Positions 44,264 through 54,060 are shown, counted from the first letter of the stretch. The stretch is 64,000 nt of DNA from an uncultured Prevotellaceae bacterium (GCA_902776195.1 CACYPF010000004.1:91115-155114), one strand, 5' to 3'. The notes: generated from the letters alone by a model not told the origin. Translations and numbers: made by a program.

Positions 44264-45481
44264 TTATTGTAAGTGCGACTTATCGAGTTGCTTCTTAGCA
44301 TACTCTGCTGTCACCTCAAAGGATTTAGTTCGTTTAGAGGGCACCTCGAACATCGCATCCATCATGATACTCTCCACAATAGAACGCAGTCCGCGGGCAC
44401 CGAGTTTATATTCCACGGCCTTGTCGACGATGAGTTTCAAAGCCTCTGGTGTAAACGTTAATTTAATCCCATCCATCTCAAACAATTTCTCATACTGTCG
44501 CACGATAGAGTTCTTCGGTTCTACCAGAATCCTCTCCAAGGCGGCTCGGTCGAGTGGGTTCAGATAGGTCAGCACAGGCAGGCGACCGATAATCTCAGGA
44601 ATGAGTCCAAACGACTTCAAGTCCTGCGGAAGGACATATTGCATCAGGTCCTCCTTATCTATCTTCCGCACATTCTGTACAGAGTTGTAGCCCACCACAT
44701 GGGTGTTCAGACGCTGAGCTATCTTACGCTCGATACCGTCAAAAGCTCCCCCACAGATAAACAGGATATTTCTAGTGTCCACATGGATATATTCCTGGTC
44801 GGGGTGCTTACGTCCTCCCTGTGGCGGTACGTTGACCATTGTTCCCTCCAACAGTTTCAAAAGTCCCTGCTGCACGCCCTCGCCACTCACATCACGGGTG
44901 ATACTAGGGTTATCGCTTTTTCGGGCTATCTTATCTATTTCATCGATAAAGACGATTCCCCGCTGGGCTGCATCCAAGTTATAATCAGCAACCTGCAACA
45001 GACGAGACAAGATACTTTCCACATCCTCACCCACATAACCTGCCTCTGTAAACACAGTAGCGTCAACAATGGTGAAAGGCACATCGAGCAGTTTGGCGAT
45101 AGTGCGGGCAAGCAAGGTCTTGCCTGTACCCGTGGAGCCCACCATGATAATATTACTCTTTTCAATCTCCACCCCATTGTCATCCTTAGGCTGCTGAAGC
45201 CGCTTATAGTGGTTATAGACAGCAACGGAGAGAAACCGCTTCGCCTCATCCTGCCCTATGACATATTGGTCGAGATATTCCTTAATCTCCTTGGGTTTCG
45301 GCACCTTTTTCAAGTCGGGCGCACCCTCATGAGCCTTCTTGGCATCAGGTCCATAGCCGTTCGCTTTAGCTATCTCGTACGCCTGAGCAGCACAATCCTC
45401 ACAGATATTGCCGTTAATGCCTGTTATCAGCAGTTTTACCTCTTTATCAGACCTTCCGCAGAAGTTACATACTTTCTTCAT
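44264..45481 (-). CDS. clpX: ATP-dependent Clp protease ATP-binding subunit ClpX
   Basis: A 405-residue AAA+ unfoldase feeding tagged proteins to ClpP. The N-terminal zinc domain has CNFCGR and CEDCA. Walker A is [13 protein letters not shown], and Walker B is [11 protein letters not shown]. The pore loop falls within the [12 protein letters not shown] region, and the IGF-type contact loop for ClpP is expected around [12 protein letters not shown]. The start overlaps the clpP stop by one base. The C-terminal small domain ends with [11 protein letters not shown]. Nothing unusual is seen. Confidence 0.97.
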   Translation of the reverse strand: MKKVCNFCGRSDKEVKLLITGINGNICEDCAAQAYEIAKANGYGPDAKKAHEGAPDLKKVPKPKEIKEYLDQYVIGQDEAKRFLSVAVYNHYKRLQQPKDDNGVEIEKSNIIMVGSTGTGKTLLARTIAKLLDVPFTIVDATVFTEAGYVGEDVESILSRLLQVADYNLDAAQRGIVFIDEIDKIARKSDNPSITRDVSGEGVQQGLLKLLEGTMVNVPPQGGRKHPDQEYIHVDTRNILFICGGAFDGIERKIAQRLNTHVVGYNSVQNVRKIDKEDLMQYVLPQDLKSFGLIPEIIGRLPVLTYLNPLDRAALERILVEPKNSIVRQYEKLFEMDGIKLTFTPEALKLIVDKAVEYKLGARGLRSIVESIMMDAMFEVPSKRTKSFEVTAEYAKKQLDKSHLQ

Positions 45482-46149
45482 TATTTTCTTACCAATACCT
45501 GATCAATCATACCATATTCCTTTGCCTCCTCAGCTGTCATCCAGTAGTTGCGGTCCGAGTCATTCCACACCTTGTCATAAGGCGTGTGTGAATGCTCTGA
45601 GATTATGGTATAAAGTTCCTTCTTGAACTTCATGATTTCCTTAGCCTCTATCTCGATATCGGAAGCCTGTCCCTGCACACCACCTAACGGCTGGTGAATC
45701 ATCACACGGCTGTGAGGCAGTGCGGAGCGCTTTCCCTCCTTACCGGCTACGAGCAGCACGGCAGCCATCGACGCAGCCATACCCGTACAGATAGTAGCAA
45801 CATCAGAGGAAATAAACTGCATGGTGTCATAAATGCCAAGTCCTGCAGTCACACTGCCACCAGGTGAATTGAGATAAATGGAGATATCCTTGCCTGAGTC
45901 CACACTGTCGAGATACAACAACTGCGCCTGCAGAGTATTAGCGGTATAGTCATCGATCTGTGTACCGAGAAATATGATACGGTCCATCATCAAGCGTGAG
46001 AACACATCCATCTGTGTCACATTCAGCTGGCGTTCCTCTAGGATATAGGGGTTCAAATACTGAGCCTGTGCGCTAACCACCTCGTCGAGTACGAGACCAT
46101 TCATTCCTAAATGCTTAGTAGCATATTTTCTAAAATCGTTGTTCATCAT
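45481..46149 (-). CDS. clpP: ATP-dependent Clp protease proteolytic subunit ClpP
   Basis: A serine protease of 222 residues forming the double-ring chamber. The catalytic Ser is in [13 protein letters not shown], His in [12 protein letters not shown], and Asp lies in the following region. The oxyanion loop is [19 protein letters not shown] longer frame to 46185 exists, but the double ATG at 46149/46146 follows an AAAGAAGAAA stretch that can pair with ribosomes and gives the usual N-terminus ([15 protein letters not shown]). It lies between tig and clpX, the common order. Confidence 0.96.
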   Translation of the reverse strand: MMNNDFRKYATKHLGMNGLVLDEVVSAQAQYLNPYILEERQLNVTQMDVFSRLMMDRIIFLGTQIDDYTANTLQAQLLYLDSVDSGKDISIYLNSPGGSVTAGLGIYDTMQFISSDVATICTGMAASMAAVLLVAGKEGKRSALPHSRVMIHQPLGGVQGQASDIEIEAKEIMKFKKELYTIISEHSHTPYDKVWNDSDRNYWMTAEEAKEYGMIDQVLVRK

Positions 46150-46269
46150 TTCTTCTTTCAATTGAGCAAAAAAGAGAGTTACCAACTCTTTCCCGCATAT
46201 TGTAAATACAAAATTACGAAAAAAGTTGGTAACCCCGAAATATAATGCTGTTTTTTTTCTTAAAAAAAC

Positions 46270-47634
46270 TTATTTTTCCTGCAGCATCTTTTGGAAGTCC
46301 TCTAAAGTGACGTCTTTCTCATTGAGTTTGACAACACCTTTGAGTGCCTCTGTCAGTTTCACGTCAACGGCACGGTCAACGAGTCCGTCTACGTTCTCAC
46401 GCTTCTTCAGCATCTCAGCAGCATAGTTCTCCAGATACTCATCGGGAACATTAGACATACCATACTGAGCGAACTGGGCACGAGCAGCTTCTTTGGCGAC
46501 ATTCTTCAAGTCGTTGTCCTCCACCTTGATTTCCTGAGCAGCTACCAACTGTTCCTTGATCAGGTGCCAGCCAAGTTCCTTGATGCTCGCCTCGAAATTC
46601 TCCTCCACGAACTTCTCACCCTTGTCCTTGTTATTGTTCAGCATCACACGCTTCAGCAGAGCCTCTGGGAACTCCAGCTTGCCTACCTTCTTCTCCATGT
46701 GTTTGCGGATGTCGAGCAGGAATTTATAATCAGAGTCTGACTTGAACTGCTGACTGATCATGTCGCTGATCTTCTGACGGAATTCTTTCTCGTCCTTCAC
46801 GTTACCCTCACCAAAGGTCTGGTCGAACAACTGCTGGTTGACCTCTGCCTTCACGTATCGGCTGATCTCAGTAATCTGATAAGTAAAGTCCCCTTCATGA
46901 TCTTTCACATCTTCCTTCTGGATCTTCAACAGGGAAGACACCTCCACGTCGCTCTCCGGGTATGCCTTGCGGGGATTCCAGGTGATAATATCGCCCAGTT
47001 TAGCGCCGTCAAAGAGTTTCTTCTGGTCGTCAACCTTCATATACTGGGGCATCAGCACAGCATCAGCAACGGTGATACCACCTTCCTTCACATTACCATC
47101 GGCATCCAACTCACGAAGGTCACCCTTCAGCATGTCACGCTGTTCAGCATCATAGCTTTCTACCTTGTCATAGTGACCTGCACGCTGCTGGTACATCTCC
47201 ACCTGCTGGTCGATGAGCTTGTCGTCAACGGTGATGTTGTAATAATCAATCTTATCCTTACCACTCAGTTTTGCCTCGAACTCTGGGGCAACGGCGATAT
47301 CGAACTTAAAGGTCAGAGGAGCGTCGCCCTCAAAATCGAGCGTCTCCTGCTTGTCACTGGGCAATGGCTCACCCAACATCTGGATATTGTTCTCACGAAC
47401 ATACTCATAGAGTTTCTCACCCAGCATCTTGTTCACTACGTCCACCTTAACAGCTGCACCATACTGGCGCTTGATGAGACCCATTGGTGTCATACCGGGA
47501 CGGAAACCGGGCACATTAGCACGCTTACGATAGTCCTTCAGGGTCTTCTCAACCTCACCCTGATAGTCGTCTTTCTCCAATGTAATGGTCATCAAACCAT
47601 TGATCTTGTCAGGAGCTTCAAATGAAATATTCAT
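46270..47634 (-). CDS. tig: Trigger factor
   Basis: A ribosome-bound chaperone of 454 residues. The N-terminal ribosome-binding domain has FRPGMTPMGLIKRQYG, a form of the GFRxGxxP signature. The central PPIase-like region is reduced and lacks a clear FKBP motif, which is usual in Bacteroidetes. The long helical C-terminal arms (KDEKEFRQKISDMISQQF, EALLKRVMLN) make up the rest. It has its own promoter at 47677-47685 and heads the tig-clpP-clpX-recQ group, although the 120-base gap to clpP could hold another promoter. Confidence 0.93.
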   Translation of the reverse strand: MNISFEAPDKINGLMTITLEKDDYQGEVEKTLKDYRKRANVPGFRPGMTPMGLIKRQYGAAVKVDVVNKMLGEKLYEYVRENNIQMLGEPLPSDKQETLDFEGDAPLTFKFDIAVAPEFEAKLSGKDKIDYYNITVDDKLIDQQVEMYQQRAGHYDKVESYDAEQRDMLKGDLRELDADGNVKEGGITVADAVLMPQYMKVDDQKKLFDGAKLGDIITWNPRKAYPESDVEVSSLLKIQKEDVKDHEGDFTYQITEISRYVKAEVNQQLFDQTFGEGNVKDEKEFRQKISDMISQQFKSDSDYKFLLDIRKHMEKKVGKLEFPEALLKRVMLNNNKDKGEKFVEENFEASIKELGWHLIKEQLVAAQEIKVEDNDLKNVAKEAARAQFAQYGMSNVPDEYLENYAAEMLKKRENVDGLVDRAVDVKLTEALKGVVKLNEKDVTLEDFQKMLQEK

Positions 47635-47676
47635 CTTATTTTTACCTTATTTATTTATAATATTCGTTTTGAGCGT

Positions 47677-47685
47677 GCAAAGGTA
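47677..47685 (-). promoter_or_regulatory. Promoter -7 box of tig
   Basis: On the minus strand it reads TACCTTTGC, 43 bases before the ATG at 47634. Confidence 0.7.
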
Positions 47686-47709
47686 ATGCAAATTGAGCAA
47701 AAAACCAAA

Positions 47710-48669
47710 TTATTCTTTATTTTTCTTTCTCCACTCCCTGACTCGCAAGGCGATATTTTTCTTCAGACACTCACTGTACAGCCATGGTTCGCAGCTATGG
47801 ATATCACCGACATTAATAAAGTCTCTGAAGGCAGGATACTCTGCTCCGCTATAGCCTTTCACCACCAGCACATGATATTGCGGGTCAAGGGTTACTGTGA
47901 TGGTGTCGTGAAGGATGGCGGGAGTGGCATCAGTACGCCAGTTGACGGGATTAATACCCATACAGGTCTCCGACAGTATAGGTTTCACATACTTCACGTC
48001 TTTCACGGTGTTGTAGCAGATGGTGACACCAATGTCCGCGGAGTCCTTGGCGGCTCTGATACGAGGACATCTGAGGGTGTCCTGCGGAGTCACCCTATAG
48101 CCCAGCACATAGGCTGCAGCAAGATGCCGGTAGGTCTCGTCACTCATGTATTTCAATAGTTCCACAACGGCAAGACCGCCCTGACTGAACCCTGCCAGTA
48201 CAAAGGGACGACGGGGGTCCCGAACCTGCAGAAACTGGTCAAAAGCTTTTTTCACGTCACCCATCGCCAACTGGACTCGCTGCAGGATGGTGTCGTTATT
48301 CTGCGTCATCCAACTATCTATCGCCAAGTGCCGGTAATAGGGTGCGTAGAAATGATTCCCTTCTGCCATGTAACCAGCAATCTTCCCCATCTCGATCGCC
48401 ATATGCTCACGATGCACGGGGTTCCACACATCAGCATAATGACAGACCTGTCCGTCACATGCCTTCCAGTCTAACTCCCATGTGGAGACGATATAGAACA
48501 CGTCGGCACCCTTGTCACCTGCATCCTGCAGGGAGGCATACCACATCGCAGCCTGCTGGTAATCAGGGGCTTGGGGGATATACTGACATGTATCTTCCTT
48601 CGCACAAATAACCAGAGACAATGCGACTGTAAACAACAAGCAAACTGTTTTTTTCATCTTCGCCTTCAT
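47710..48669 (-). CDS. DUF3089 alpha/beta-hydrolase-like exported protein
   Basis: A 319-residue secreted protein with a signal peptide (MKKTVCLLFTVALSLVICA) after a short KAK head. The central nucleophile elbow is LAGFSQGGLAV, followed by a helix, as in esterases and lipases. The upstream VFYIVSTWELDWKACDG region is typical of DUF3089. Likely acid and His partners are in the last third (HSCEPWLYSECL), but I cannot assign them. The substrate is unknown. The ATG overlaps the stop of the Nudix gene (ATGA), so the two are co-transcribed. Confidence 0.82.
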   Translation of the reverse strand: MKAKMKKTVCLLFTVALSLVICAKEDTCQYIPQAPDYQQAAMWYASLQDAGDKGADVFYIVSTWELDWKACDGQVCHYADVWNPVHREHMAIEMGKIAGYMAEGNHFYAPYYRHLAIDSWMTQNNDTILQRVQLAMGDVKKAFDQFLQVRDPRRPFVLAGFSQGGLAVVELLKYMSDETYRHLAAAYVLGYRVTPQDTLRCPRIRAAKDSADIGVTICYNTVKDVKYVKPILSETCMGINPVNWRTDATPAILHDTITVTLDPQYHVLVVKGYSGAEYPAFRDFINVGDIHSCEPWLYSECLKKNIALRVREWRKKNKE

Positions 48670-49196
48670 TTTATGGGATTTAAAGTATTCTTTAAGAAAA
48701 AACGTTGGAACTCGCTCTCAAAATTAGGGGTGAGAATTTGCTTGCCCATGGCTTTACGGATCTCATCCAACGTCCAGAACCGTCCTCCTGCCAACTCGTC
48801 GGCAGAGGGATTGACGGCACCGTCATACACGGTGCGGTTGACATACACTAATTCACTCTCCCGCTGTGAGTCGAAGACATACATTCCCAACCGTTCCGGT
48901 ACGAAGTCGGTGATACCCAGTTCTTCCCTGACCTCACGCATCAGAGCCTCCTCCGGGGTCTCCCCATAGTCGACATGACCGCCCACGGCAGTGTCCCACT
49001 TCCCAGGCTGTATATCTTTCCATTCCGGTCTTTTCTGCAGGTACACCTCTCCCCGACTGTTAAACACATGCAGGTGTACCACTGGGTGCAGCAAATGACT
49101 ACCACTATGACACTCTCCCCGAGTGGCACACCCTATCACCATCCCCGTAGCATCCACCACAGGAAACCGTTCTTCCATATTATCGTGATTCATCAT
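48666..49196 (-). CDS. Nudix hydrolase
   Basis: A 176-residue Nudix protein. The Nudix box is complete: GGHVDYGETPEEALMREV followed by REELGI, matching G-x5-E-x7-REUxEExGU. The preceding VFNSRGEVYLQKRPEWKDI and the following WTLDEIRKAM resemble the YfcD/isopentenyl-diphosphate-isomerase-like branch, but the substrate is not certain. The ATG of the next gene overlaps its stop. A second ATG two codons in is possible. Its promoter (49213-49221) is divergent from that of the aldehyde dehydrogenase. Confidence 0.9.
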   Translation of the reverse strand: MMNHDNMEERFPVVDATGMVIGCATRGECHSGSHLLHPVVHLHVFNSRGEVYLQKRPEWKDIQPGKWDTAVGGHVDYGETPEEALMREVREELGITDFVPERLGMYVFDSQRESELVYVNRTVYDGAVNPSADELAGGRFWTLDEIRKAMGKQILTPNFESEFQRFFLKNTLNPIK

Positions 49197-49212
49197 CGTA
49201 ACTTTTTCGCCT

Positions 49213-49221
49213 GCAAAGGTA
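49213..49221 (-). promoter_or_regulatory. Promoter -7 box of the Nudix-DUF3089 operon
   Basis: On the minus strand it reads TACCTTTGC, 17 bases before the ATG at 49196. Confidence 0.65.
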
Positions 49222-49269
49222 CAAAAAAAAGAAAATGCTCCAAAATTTGGAGCAGAACATAAAAAGTTG

Positions 49270-49278
49270 TATATTTGC
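49270..49278 (+). promoter_or_regulatory. Promoter -7 box of the aldehyde dehydrogenase gene
   Basis: TATATTTGC, 59 bases before the ATG at 49337. Confidence 0.65.
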
Positions 49279-49336
49279 AGTCACCAACAGTTTCATTTTG
49301 TAAAACTATAATACTAATCTCAAAAACGACAAACGT

Positions 49337-50779
49337 ATGAAAGACTTAAAAATGTACATCAACGGTCAGTTCTGCGAAAGTTCTAACGGCAAATGGATTG
49401 ACGTGTTGAATCCCTCCACGGAGGAAGTGATCTCCCGACAACCGGAAGGTACCATCGAGGATGTCAACCGTGCACTGGATGCGGCACGTGCGGCACAGAA
49501 AGCATGGGGCAAGACATCCGCCATCGAACGCGCACAGTATCTGTTGAAGATGGCAGCAGGTATCAAGGCACGTGAACAGGAATTCACAGAGATTATCATG
49601 CGCGAACAGGGCAAGACCCGCACATGGGCAAGTATCGAGGTAGGTGCCACCATCGCCTATTTCGAGTATATGGCATCGTTTGCCCGACATATCGAGGGTG
49701 AGATCATCCCCTCCGACCGTCCCAACGAGACGATACTGCTGACCAAGAAACCGATTGGCGTAGTAGCAGGCATCCTCCCTTGGAACTTCCCCTTCTTCCT
49801 CATTGCACGCAAGGCTGGTGCTGCTCTGATAGCAGGATGTACCATCGTCATCAAACCCTCACAGCTCACTCCAGAGAACTGTACGGAATTTGCCAAGGTG
49901 GTGGCTGAGACCGGTCTGCCTGCCGGTGTCATCAACATCGTGACAGGCAAGGGCTCTGTCATCGGCAACGAGATGGCAGGCTCACCGAAGATCGACATCG
50001 TCAGTGTCACCGGTTCCGTGAGTGCTGGAGAGAGTATCATGGCTGCTGCCAGCAAGAACATCACCAAGGTCAGCCTCGAACTGGGTGGCAAGGCTCCTGC
50101 TATCGTCTGCAAGGATGCCGATCTGGAGCGTGCCGCACAATGGATTGTGGACTCCCGCATCGGCAACAATGGTCAGATATGCAACAATGCAGAGCGTGTA
50201 TACGTGCAGAAAGAGGTGAAGGAGGCATTTACAAAAATCCTCGTCGACAAGATGAAGGCTGTCAAGGTGGGCGACCCCTGTGCTGACGCATCGGTCGACA
50301 TGGGACCGCTGGTGGAGGCACGGGCTCTGGAGAGTGTCACCGAGAAGGTGGAGCGTGCCATCAGACAGGGTGCGAAACTGTTGTGCGGTGGTCAGCGTGT
50401 AGGCAACAAGGGCTATTTCTATGCTGCCACCGTGCTTGACAACTGCACGCAGGATATGGACATTATCCATGAGGAGACCTTCGGTCCTGTCATCCCGCTG
50501 GTGGAGTTCGACACCATCGACCAGGCTATTGCATGGGCTAACGACTGTGAGTACGGACTTGCCTCCTCTATCTTCACCAAGGACCTCAATATTGCCACCA
50601 AGGCATGCCGTGAACTGGAGTTCGGTGAGACCTACATCAACCGTGAGCATTTCGAGGCGATACAGGGCTTCCATGCCGGTGTGAAGAAATCGGGTATCGG
50701 TGGAGCGGACGGAAAGCATGGCGTGGAGGAATATCTCGTCACCCATGTCACTTACCTCGACACTTACGAGGACATGTAA
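49337..50779 (+). CDS. NAD-dependent aldehyde dehydrogenase (lactaldehyde dehydrogenase-like)
   Basis: A 480-residue ALDH oxidising an aldehyde to the acid. The NAD site has PWNFPFFLIARKAGAALI and VSVTGSVSAGE. The catalytic Glu is in SLELGGKAPAIV, and the catalytic Cys is in NNGQICNNAERVYV. The end EYLVTHVTYLDTYEDM and overall pattern are closest to AldA-type lactaldehyde/glycolaldehyde dehydrogenases, which act in fucose and rhamnose use. The substrate is inferred from family likeness only. It is a single-gene unit with its own promoter and a clear terminator. Confidence 0.9.
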   Translation: MKDLKMYINGQFCESSNGKWIDVLNPSTEEVISRQPEGTIEDVNRALDAARAAQKAWGKTSAIERAQYLLKMAAGIKAREQEFTEIIMREQGKTRTWASIEVGATIAYFEYMASFARHIEGEIIPSDRPNETILLTKKPIGVVAGILPWNFPFFLIARKAGAALIAGCTIVIKPSQLTPENCTEFAKVVAETGLPAGVINIVTGKGSVIGNEMAGSPKIDIVSVTGSVSAGESIMAAASKNITKVSLELGGKAPAIVCKDADLERAAQWIVDSRIGNNGQICNNAERVYVQKEVKEAFTKILVDKMKAVKVGDPCADASVDMGPLVEARALESVTEKVERAIRQGAKLLCGGQRVGNKGYFYAATVLDNCTQDMDIIHEETFGPVIPLVEFDTIDQAIAWANDCEYGLASSIFTKDLNIATKACRELEFGETYINREHFEAIQGFHAGVKKSGIGGADGKHGVEEYLVTHVTYLDTYEDM

Positions 50780-50795
50780 GTATGACGACAAAAAG

Positions 50796-50828
50796 AATCC
50801 TTGCAGCTTTCTGCAAGGATTTTTTTAT
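50796..50828 (+). terminator. Intrinsic terminator after the aldehyde dehydrogenase gene
   Basis: AATCCTTGCAG and CTGCAAGGATT pair around CTTT, followed by a T run (TTTTTTATT). Confidence 0.85.
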
Positions 50829-50873
50829 TGGGGAAAATAAGTTAAGAAATTTGGTGGTCTCCTCACTTATTCG

Positions 50874-50882
50874 TAATTTTGC
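50874..50882 (+). promoter_or_regulatory. Promoter -7 box of the head-group gene cluster
   Basis: TAATTTTGC, 31 bases before the ATG at 50914. No further clear box is seen before 54858, which suggests that the four genes share this promoter. Confidence 0.65.
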
Positions 50883-50913
50883 AGGCTGAATTTTATAAAA
50901 TATAAATAGGAAC

Positions 50914-51906
50914 ATGAACGAAAAGATTCAAAAGACCCTCAAATCCGCTGAGACGGAGGACTGGCTCGACCTGCATGTGGTACGCCCGTTCTGCTATTGG
51001 TGGGCGGTGTTCTTTGCCAAACTCGACATACACCCCAATACGGTCACCATCCTCTCGATGATTATCGGAGCTGCCAGCACGTTCTTCTTTGCCTGCGGCA
51101 GTTTCTATTATGAGGGGACACACGGACTGGTGATGAACATCATTGCCATCCTGCTGCTTTGTCTTGCCGACATCTTCGACTGCACTGACGGACAGCTGGC
51201 TCGTATGACGGGTAAGAAGAGCCGGTTGGGACGCATCCTTGACGGTATCGCAGGATTCACGTGGTTCGTACCTATCTACCACGGACTCGTTTACCGCTTC
51301 TACATGCACCACAGCATCGAGTTCGGATGGCTGGGTATTGAGGACACTCCTGAGAATGCCCTCATTGCTACCATCGTTGTGTATATCCTCGGCATCATCT
51401 CTGGCTTTGCGGGCATTGCCGGACAACAGCGTCTTGCCGACTATTATATCCAGGCACACCTCTTCTTCCTGAAGGGAGAGAAAGGAGCGGAACTGGACAA
51501 CTCGCAGAAGCAACAGGAGATTTACGACCAGATGACGAGTGAGACTCCATGGGTGGAGCGTTACTTCCAGAAATCGTATATCGACTACACGAAGAAACAG
51601 GAGGAGAAGACTCCTGAGTTCCAGCGGATGATGAAGGTGATGCGTGAGAAATACGGTAGTCTCGACAATATCCCTGCGGACATCCGTGAGGACTTCCACA
51701 GCCATTCGCTGCCTGTCATCACATGGAACGGTCTGCTGACTTTCAACTTCCGCTCGGCATGGCTGTTCCTGTTCTGTCTGCTCGATGTCCCTGCCATCTA
51801 TTTCGTCTTCGAGATTGTGGGCATGGGACTGCTGGCATGGTATGTCAACCATCGCCATGAGACGTTCTGCAAGGCTATCCGGAAGAGGATGGAAGGATTG
51901 AAGTAA
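50914..51906 (+). CDS. CDP-alcohol phosphatidyltransferase family protein with altered signature
   Basis: A 330-residue inner-membrane protein of the CDP-AP family, which joins an alcohol head group and a CDP-activated partner to make phospholipids. The signature D-x2-DG-x2-AR-x8-G-x3-D-x3-D is visible as DCTDGQLAR...GRILDGIAG. The first three Asp are kept, but the fourth, thought to be the catalytic base, is Gly (codon GGA). Several helices surround it (VTILSMIIGAASTFFFACG, LIATIVVYILGIISGFAGIA, WLFLFCLLDVPAIYFVFEIV). A soluble segment of about 80 residues follows LFFLKGEKGAEL. It opens a four-gene run with a flippase-like protein, a PLP enzyme and a cytidylyltransferase-like protein. Confidence 0.83.
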   Translation: MNEKIQKTLKSAETEDWLDLHVVRPFCYWWAVFFAKLDIHPNTVTILSMIIGAASTFFFACGSFYYEGTHGLVMNIIAILLLCLADIFDCTDGQLARMTGKKSRLGRILDGIAGFTWFVPIYHGLVYRFYMHHSIEFGWLGIEDTPENALIATIVVYILGIISGFAGIAGQQRLADYYIQAHLFFLKGEKGAELDNSQKQQEIYDQMTSETPWVERYFQKSYIDYTKKQEEKTPEFQRMMKVMREKYGSLDNIPADIREDFHSHSLPVITWNGLLTFNFRSAWLFLFCLLDVPAIYFVFEIVGMGLLAWYVNHRHETFCKAIRKRMEGLK

Positions 51907-51955
51907 TCGTCGCAAGACGCTTTTACAAAGCGAAGCGACTAAAAGAATTGAGACC

Positions 51956-52990
51956 ATGAAGTGGACGAAGCAAAAGCTGAATAACCTGTTTTTCTTTCTT
52001 GGCATAGCTGCTGTCGTAGTGATGCTGCTGACCTTTGATGTCAGCTTCATCGAACTATGGGACCATCTGTGCCATGCAGGTTATTGGCTGATACCGATTA
52101 TCGGGGTATGGATTATCATCTATGCACTGAACGCCCTTGCATGGAAAGCCATCATCGAAGGCAACATCCAAGGGAAGATGCCGGTCAGTTTCTGGCGACT
52201 CTACCGACTGACCATCACGGGCTATGCCCTCAACTATGCCACACCGGTGGGAGGACTGGGCGGTGAACCATACCGCATCATGGAACTCTCGAAGGATATC
52301 GACAAGCAGCATGCCACCTCGAGTGTCATCCTCTATGCGATGATGCATTTCTTCGCTCATTTCTGGTTCTGGTTCATCAGCATCTTCATCTATCTTGCCT
52401 TGGTGATGATAGGTGACCTGCCCATCAACATGACTATTGGCACCACATTGGGCATCATCGTTGTCTTCTGCCTGTTCTTCTTCTACCTCTTCTCAAGGGG
52501 GTACAAGAACGGACTGGTGAAATATGTGCTGGGCGTAGTGGCTAACATTCCGGGACTGAAAAAATGGACCCTACGCTTCTGGGCACGTCACTCAGAGGCT
52601 ATCGGAAATATCGACAAACAGATTGCCGCGCTCTACGGACAGGACACCCGTGCGTTCTACCGCAGTCTGGTTTTGGAATACTTTTCCCGTGTAGTACAGA
52701 GCTCAGAGGTGATGTTCATGCTCCTGCTCTTCGGCATCGACTGCGGAGGTGGCTGGGATGGACTGACGCTCACGTTCCTGCACAGCATCCTGATTGTTGC
52801 CTTCACCACCCTCTTCGCCAACCTGATAGGTTTCCTGCCCATGCAGTTGGGTGTTCAGGAAGGTGGTTTCGTGCTGTCCATCGCAGCATTGGGACTGTCC
52901 GCAGCCCTTGGCATCTTCGTGAGTATCATCTGCCGTGTGAGGGAGATCATTTGGATTGCCATCGGCATGGCGTTGATGAAAATAAAATAG
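51956..52990 (+). CDS. Flippase-like/LPG synthase transmembrane-domain protein (UPF0104)
   Basis: A 344-residue inner-membrane protein with about eight helices, including FFFLGIAAVVVMLLTFDVSF, GYWLIPIIGVWIIIYALNAL and IGTTLGIIVVFCLFFFYLF. The conserved YALNYATPVGGLGGEPYRI motif is typical of the lysylphosphatidylglycerol-synthase membrane region (AglD/UPF0104). These proteins are often linked to lipid synthesis or flipping but lack the aminoacyl-transfer domain here. It lies 49 bases after the CDP-AP gene, and the last part, MQLGVQEGGFVLSIAALG, is also characteristic. A role in moving the lipid made by its neighbours is inferred. Confidence 0.82.
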   Translation: MKWTKQKLNNLFFFLGIAAVVVMLLTFDVSFIELWDHLCHAGYWLIPIIGVWIIIYALNALAWKAIIEGNIQGKMPVSFWRLYRLTITGYALNYATPVGGLGGEPYRIMELSKDIDKQHATSSVILYAMMHFFAHFWFWFISIFIYLALVMIGDLPINMTIGTTLGIIVVFCLFFFYLFSRGYKNGLVKYVLGVVANIPGLKKWTLRFWARHSEAIGNIDKQIAALYGQDTRAFYRSLVLEYFSRVVQSSEVMFMLLLFGIDCGGGWDGLTLTFLHSILIVAFTTLFANLIGFLPMQLGVQEGGFVLSIAALGLSAALGIFVSIICRVREIIWIAIGMALMKIK

Positions 52991-53022
52991 ATCGAAATAT
53001 CGGAATATCAAAAAAGAATAAT

Positions 53023-54060
53023 ATGAATTATCTCGACAGAAACGAATTTAATTTTGAGCCCAGCCAGAAAGTGGTGGAGGCTATCAAGAATTTCGACCCA
53101 AAGACTTTGTGTTTCTATACCCGCATCTACGACCAGGGCAAGAAGAGTGTTATCTCGGTACGTCTCAGTGAGATTTATAACGTACCTGAGGAGCAGGTGT
53201 TGCTGACTTATGGCGGTGAGGACATGCTGAAGAATGCCATCCACTATTTCCTGATGCTGGGTGACAACAAGAAGATTCTCATCCCTGAGTTCTCCTGGTG
53301 GTATTATAACCGTGTGGCAAGTGAGTGTGGCGGTACCTTCGAGATGTATCCGCTCCATGAGCTGGAGGACACCTTCGCCTATGACGTGGAGGAGGTCATT
53401 GAGTACACTAACCGTGTGCATCCCCGTATGCTGCTGCTTGCCTCTCCCAACAACCCGACGGGTAACAGTCTGACCAGTGAGGAGATTGGCCGTATCATGG
53501 AGAATATCCCTTCCGACACCATGGTATTGATTGACGAGGCGTATGCCAGCTTCATGAATATGGACACGGGATATATCGCACCACTGGTGGGAAAATACAA
53601 CAACCTGATTATCTCCCGCACATTGTCTAAGTTCTACGGACTGCCCGGACTGCGCTGTGGTTTCGGTTTTATCGGAAAGGGACATGACCAGTTCCTGAGC
53701 TATTGCAACAAGTACCTGGGTTACAACCGTTTCTCTGAGGCTGTGGCTCTTGCCGCTCTCGACAGCGACGAGCACTATCGCCAAGTCGCCGACGATATGG
53801 AATGGGGTCGCCAGCTGTATAAGAAGGAGTTGGGCAACCTGCCCGGCTTCAAGGTGTATAAGTCGGTGGCAAACTTCATCCTCATCAAATACCCGGTGGA
53901 GATCAAGGACGCGCTGATGGAGGCATTGAAAGTACAGGACTACAAAATCAAGTTCATGGGCGACAAGGGACTGGAGTCTTGTCTACGTATCACCTTGGGA
54001 CGTAAGGAGCAGACGCAGACCGTGGTCGATACCATCCTGAAGGTACTGAATGAGAAATGA
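53023..54060 (+). CDS. HisC/CobD-like PLP-dependent aminotransferase-family enzyme
   Basis: A 345-residue fold-type I PLP enzyme. PLP contacts are GGEDMLKNA, SPNNPTGNSL, the Asp-x-Ala-Tyr of VLIDEAYASF, the Schiff-base Lys in SRTLSKFYGLPGLRCG, and Arg in SCLRITLG. The size and pattern match histidinol-phosphate aminotransferases and the related threonine-phosphate decarboxylase CobD. No his or cob genes adjoin it. It lies between a flippase-like gene and a LicC-like gene, so making an amino-alcohol phosphate for a lipid head group is an attractive idea but unproven. A longer frame from 52564 overlaps the previous gene and is a shadow. The ATG at 53023 is the start. Confidence 0.83.
   Translation: MNYLDRNEFNFEPSQKVVEAIKNFDPKTLCFYTRIYDQGKKSVISVRLSEIYNVPEEQVLLTYGGEDMLKNAIHYFLMLGDNKKILIPEFSWWYYNRVASECGGTFEMYPLHELEDTFAYDVEEVIEYTNRVHPRMLLLASPNNPTGNSLTSEEIGRIMENIPSDTMVLIDEAYASFMNMDTGYIAPLVGKYNNLIISRTLSKFYGLPGLRCGFGFIGKGHDQFLSYCNKYLGYNRFSEAVALAALDSDEHYRQVADDMEWGRQLYKKELGNLPGFKVYKSVANFILIKYPVEIKDALMEALKVQDYKIKFMGDKGLESCLRITLGRKEQTQTVVDTILKVLNEK

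Noticed and set aside
50893-52050. Open frame of 385 codons opposite the CDP-alcohol transferase gene
   Set aside because: It spans a gene and two spacers, and its composition reflects the other strand. The plus-strand protein has clear motifs.
52564-53022. N-terminal extension of the PLP enzyme frame
   Set aside because: It overlaps the flippase-like gene out of frame. The family start and A-rich leader point to the ATG at 53023.
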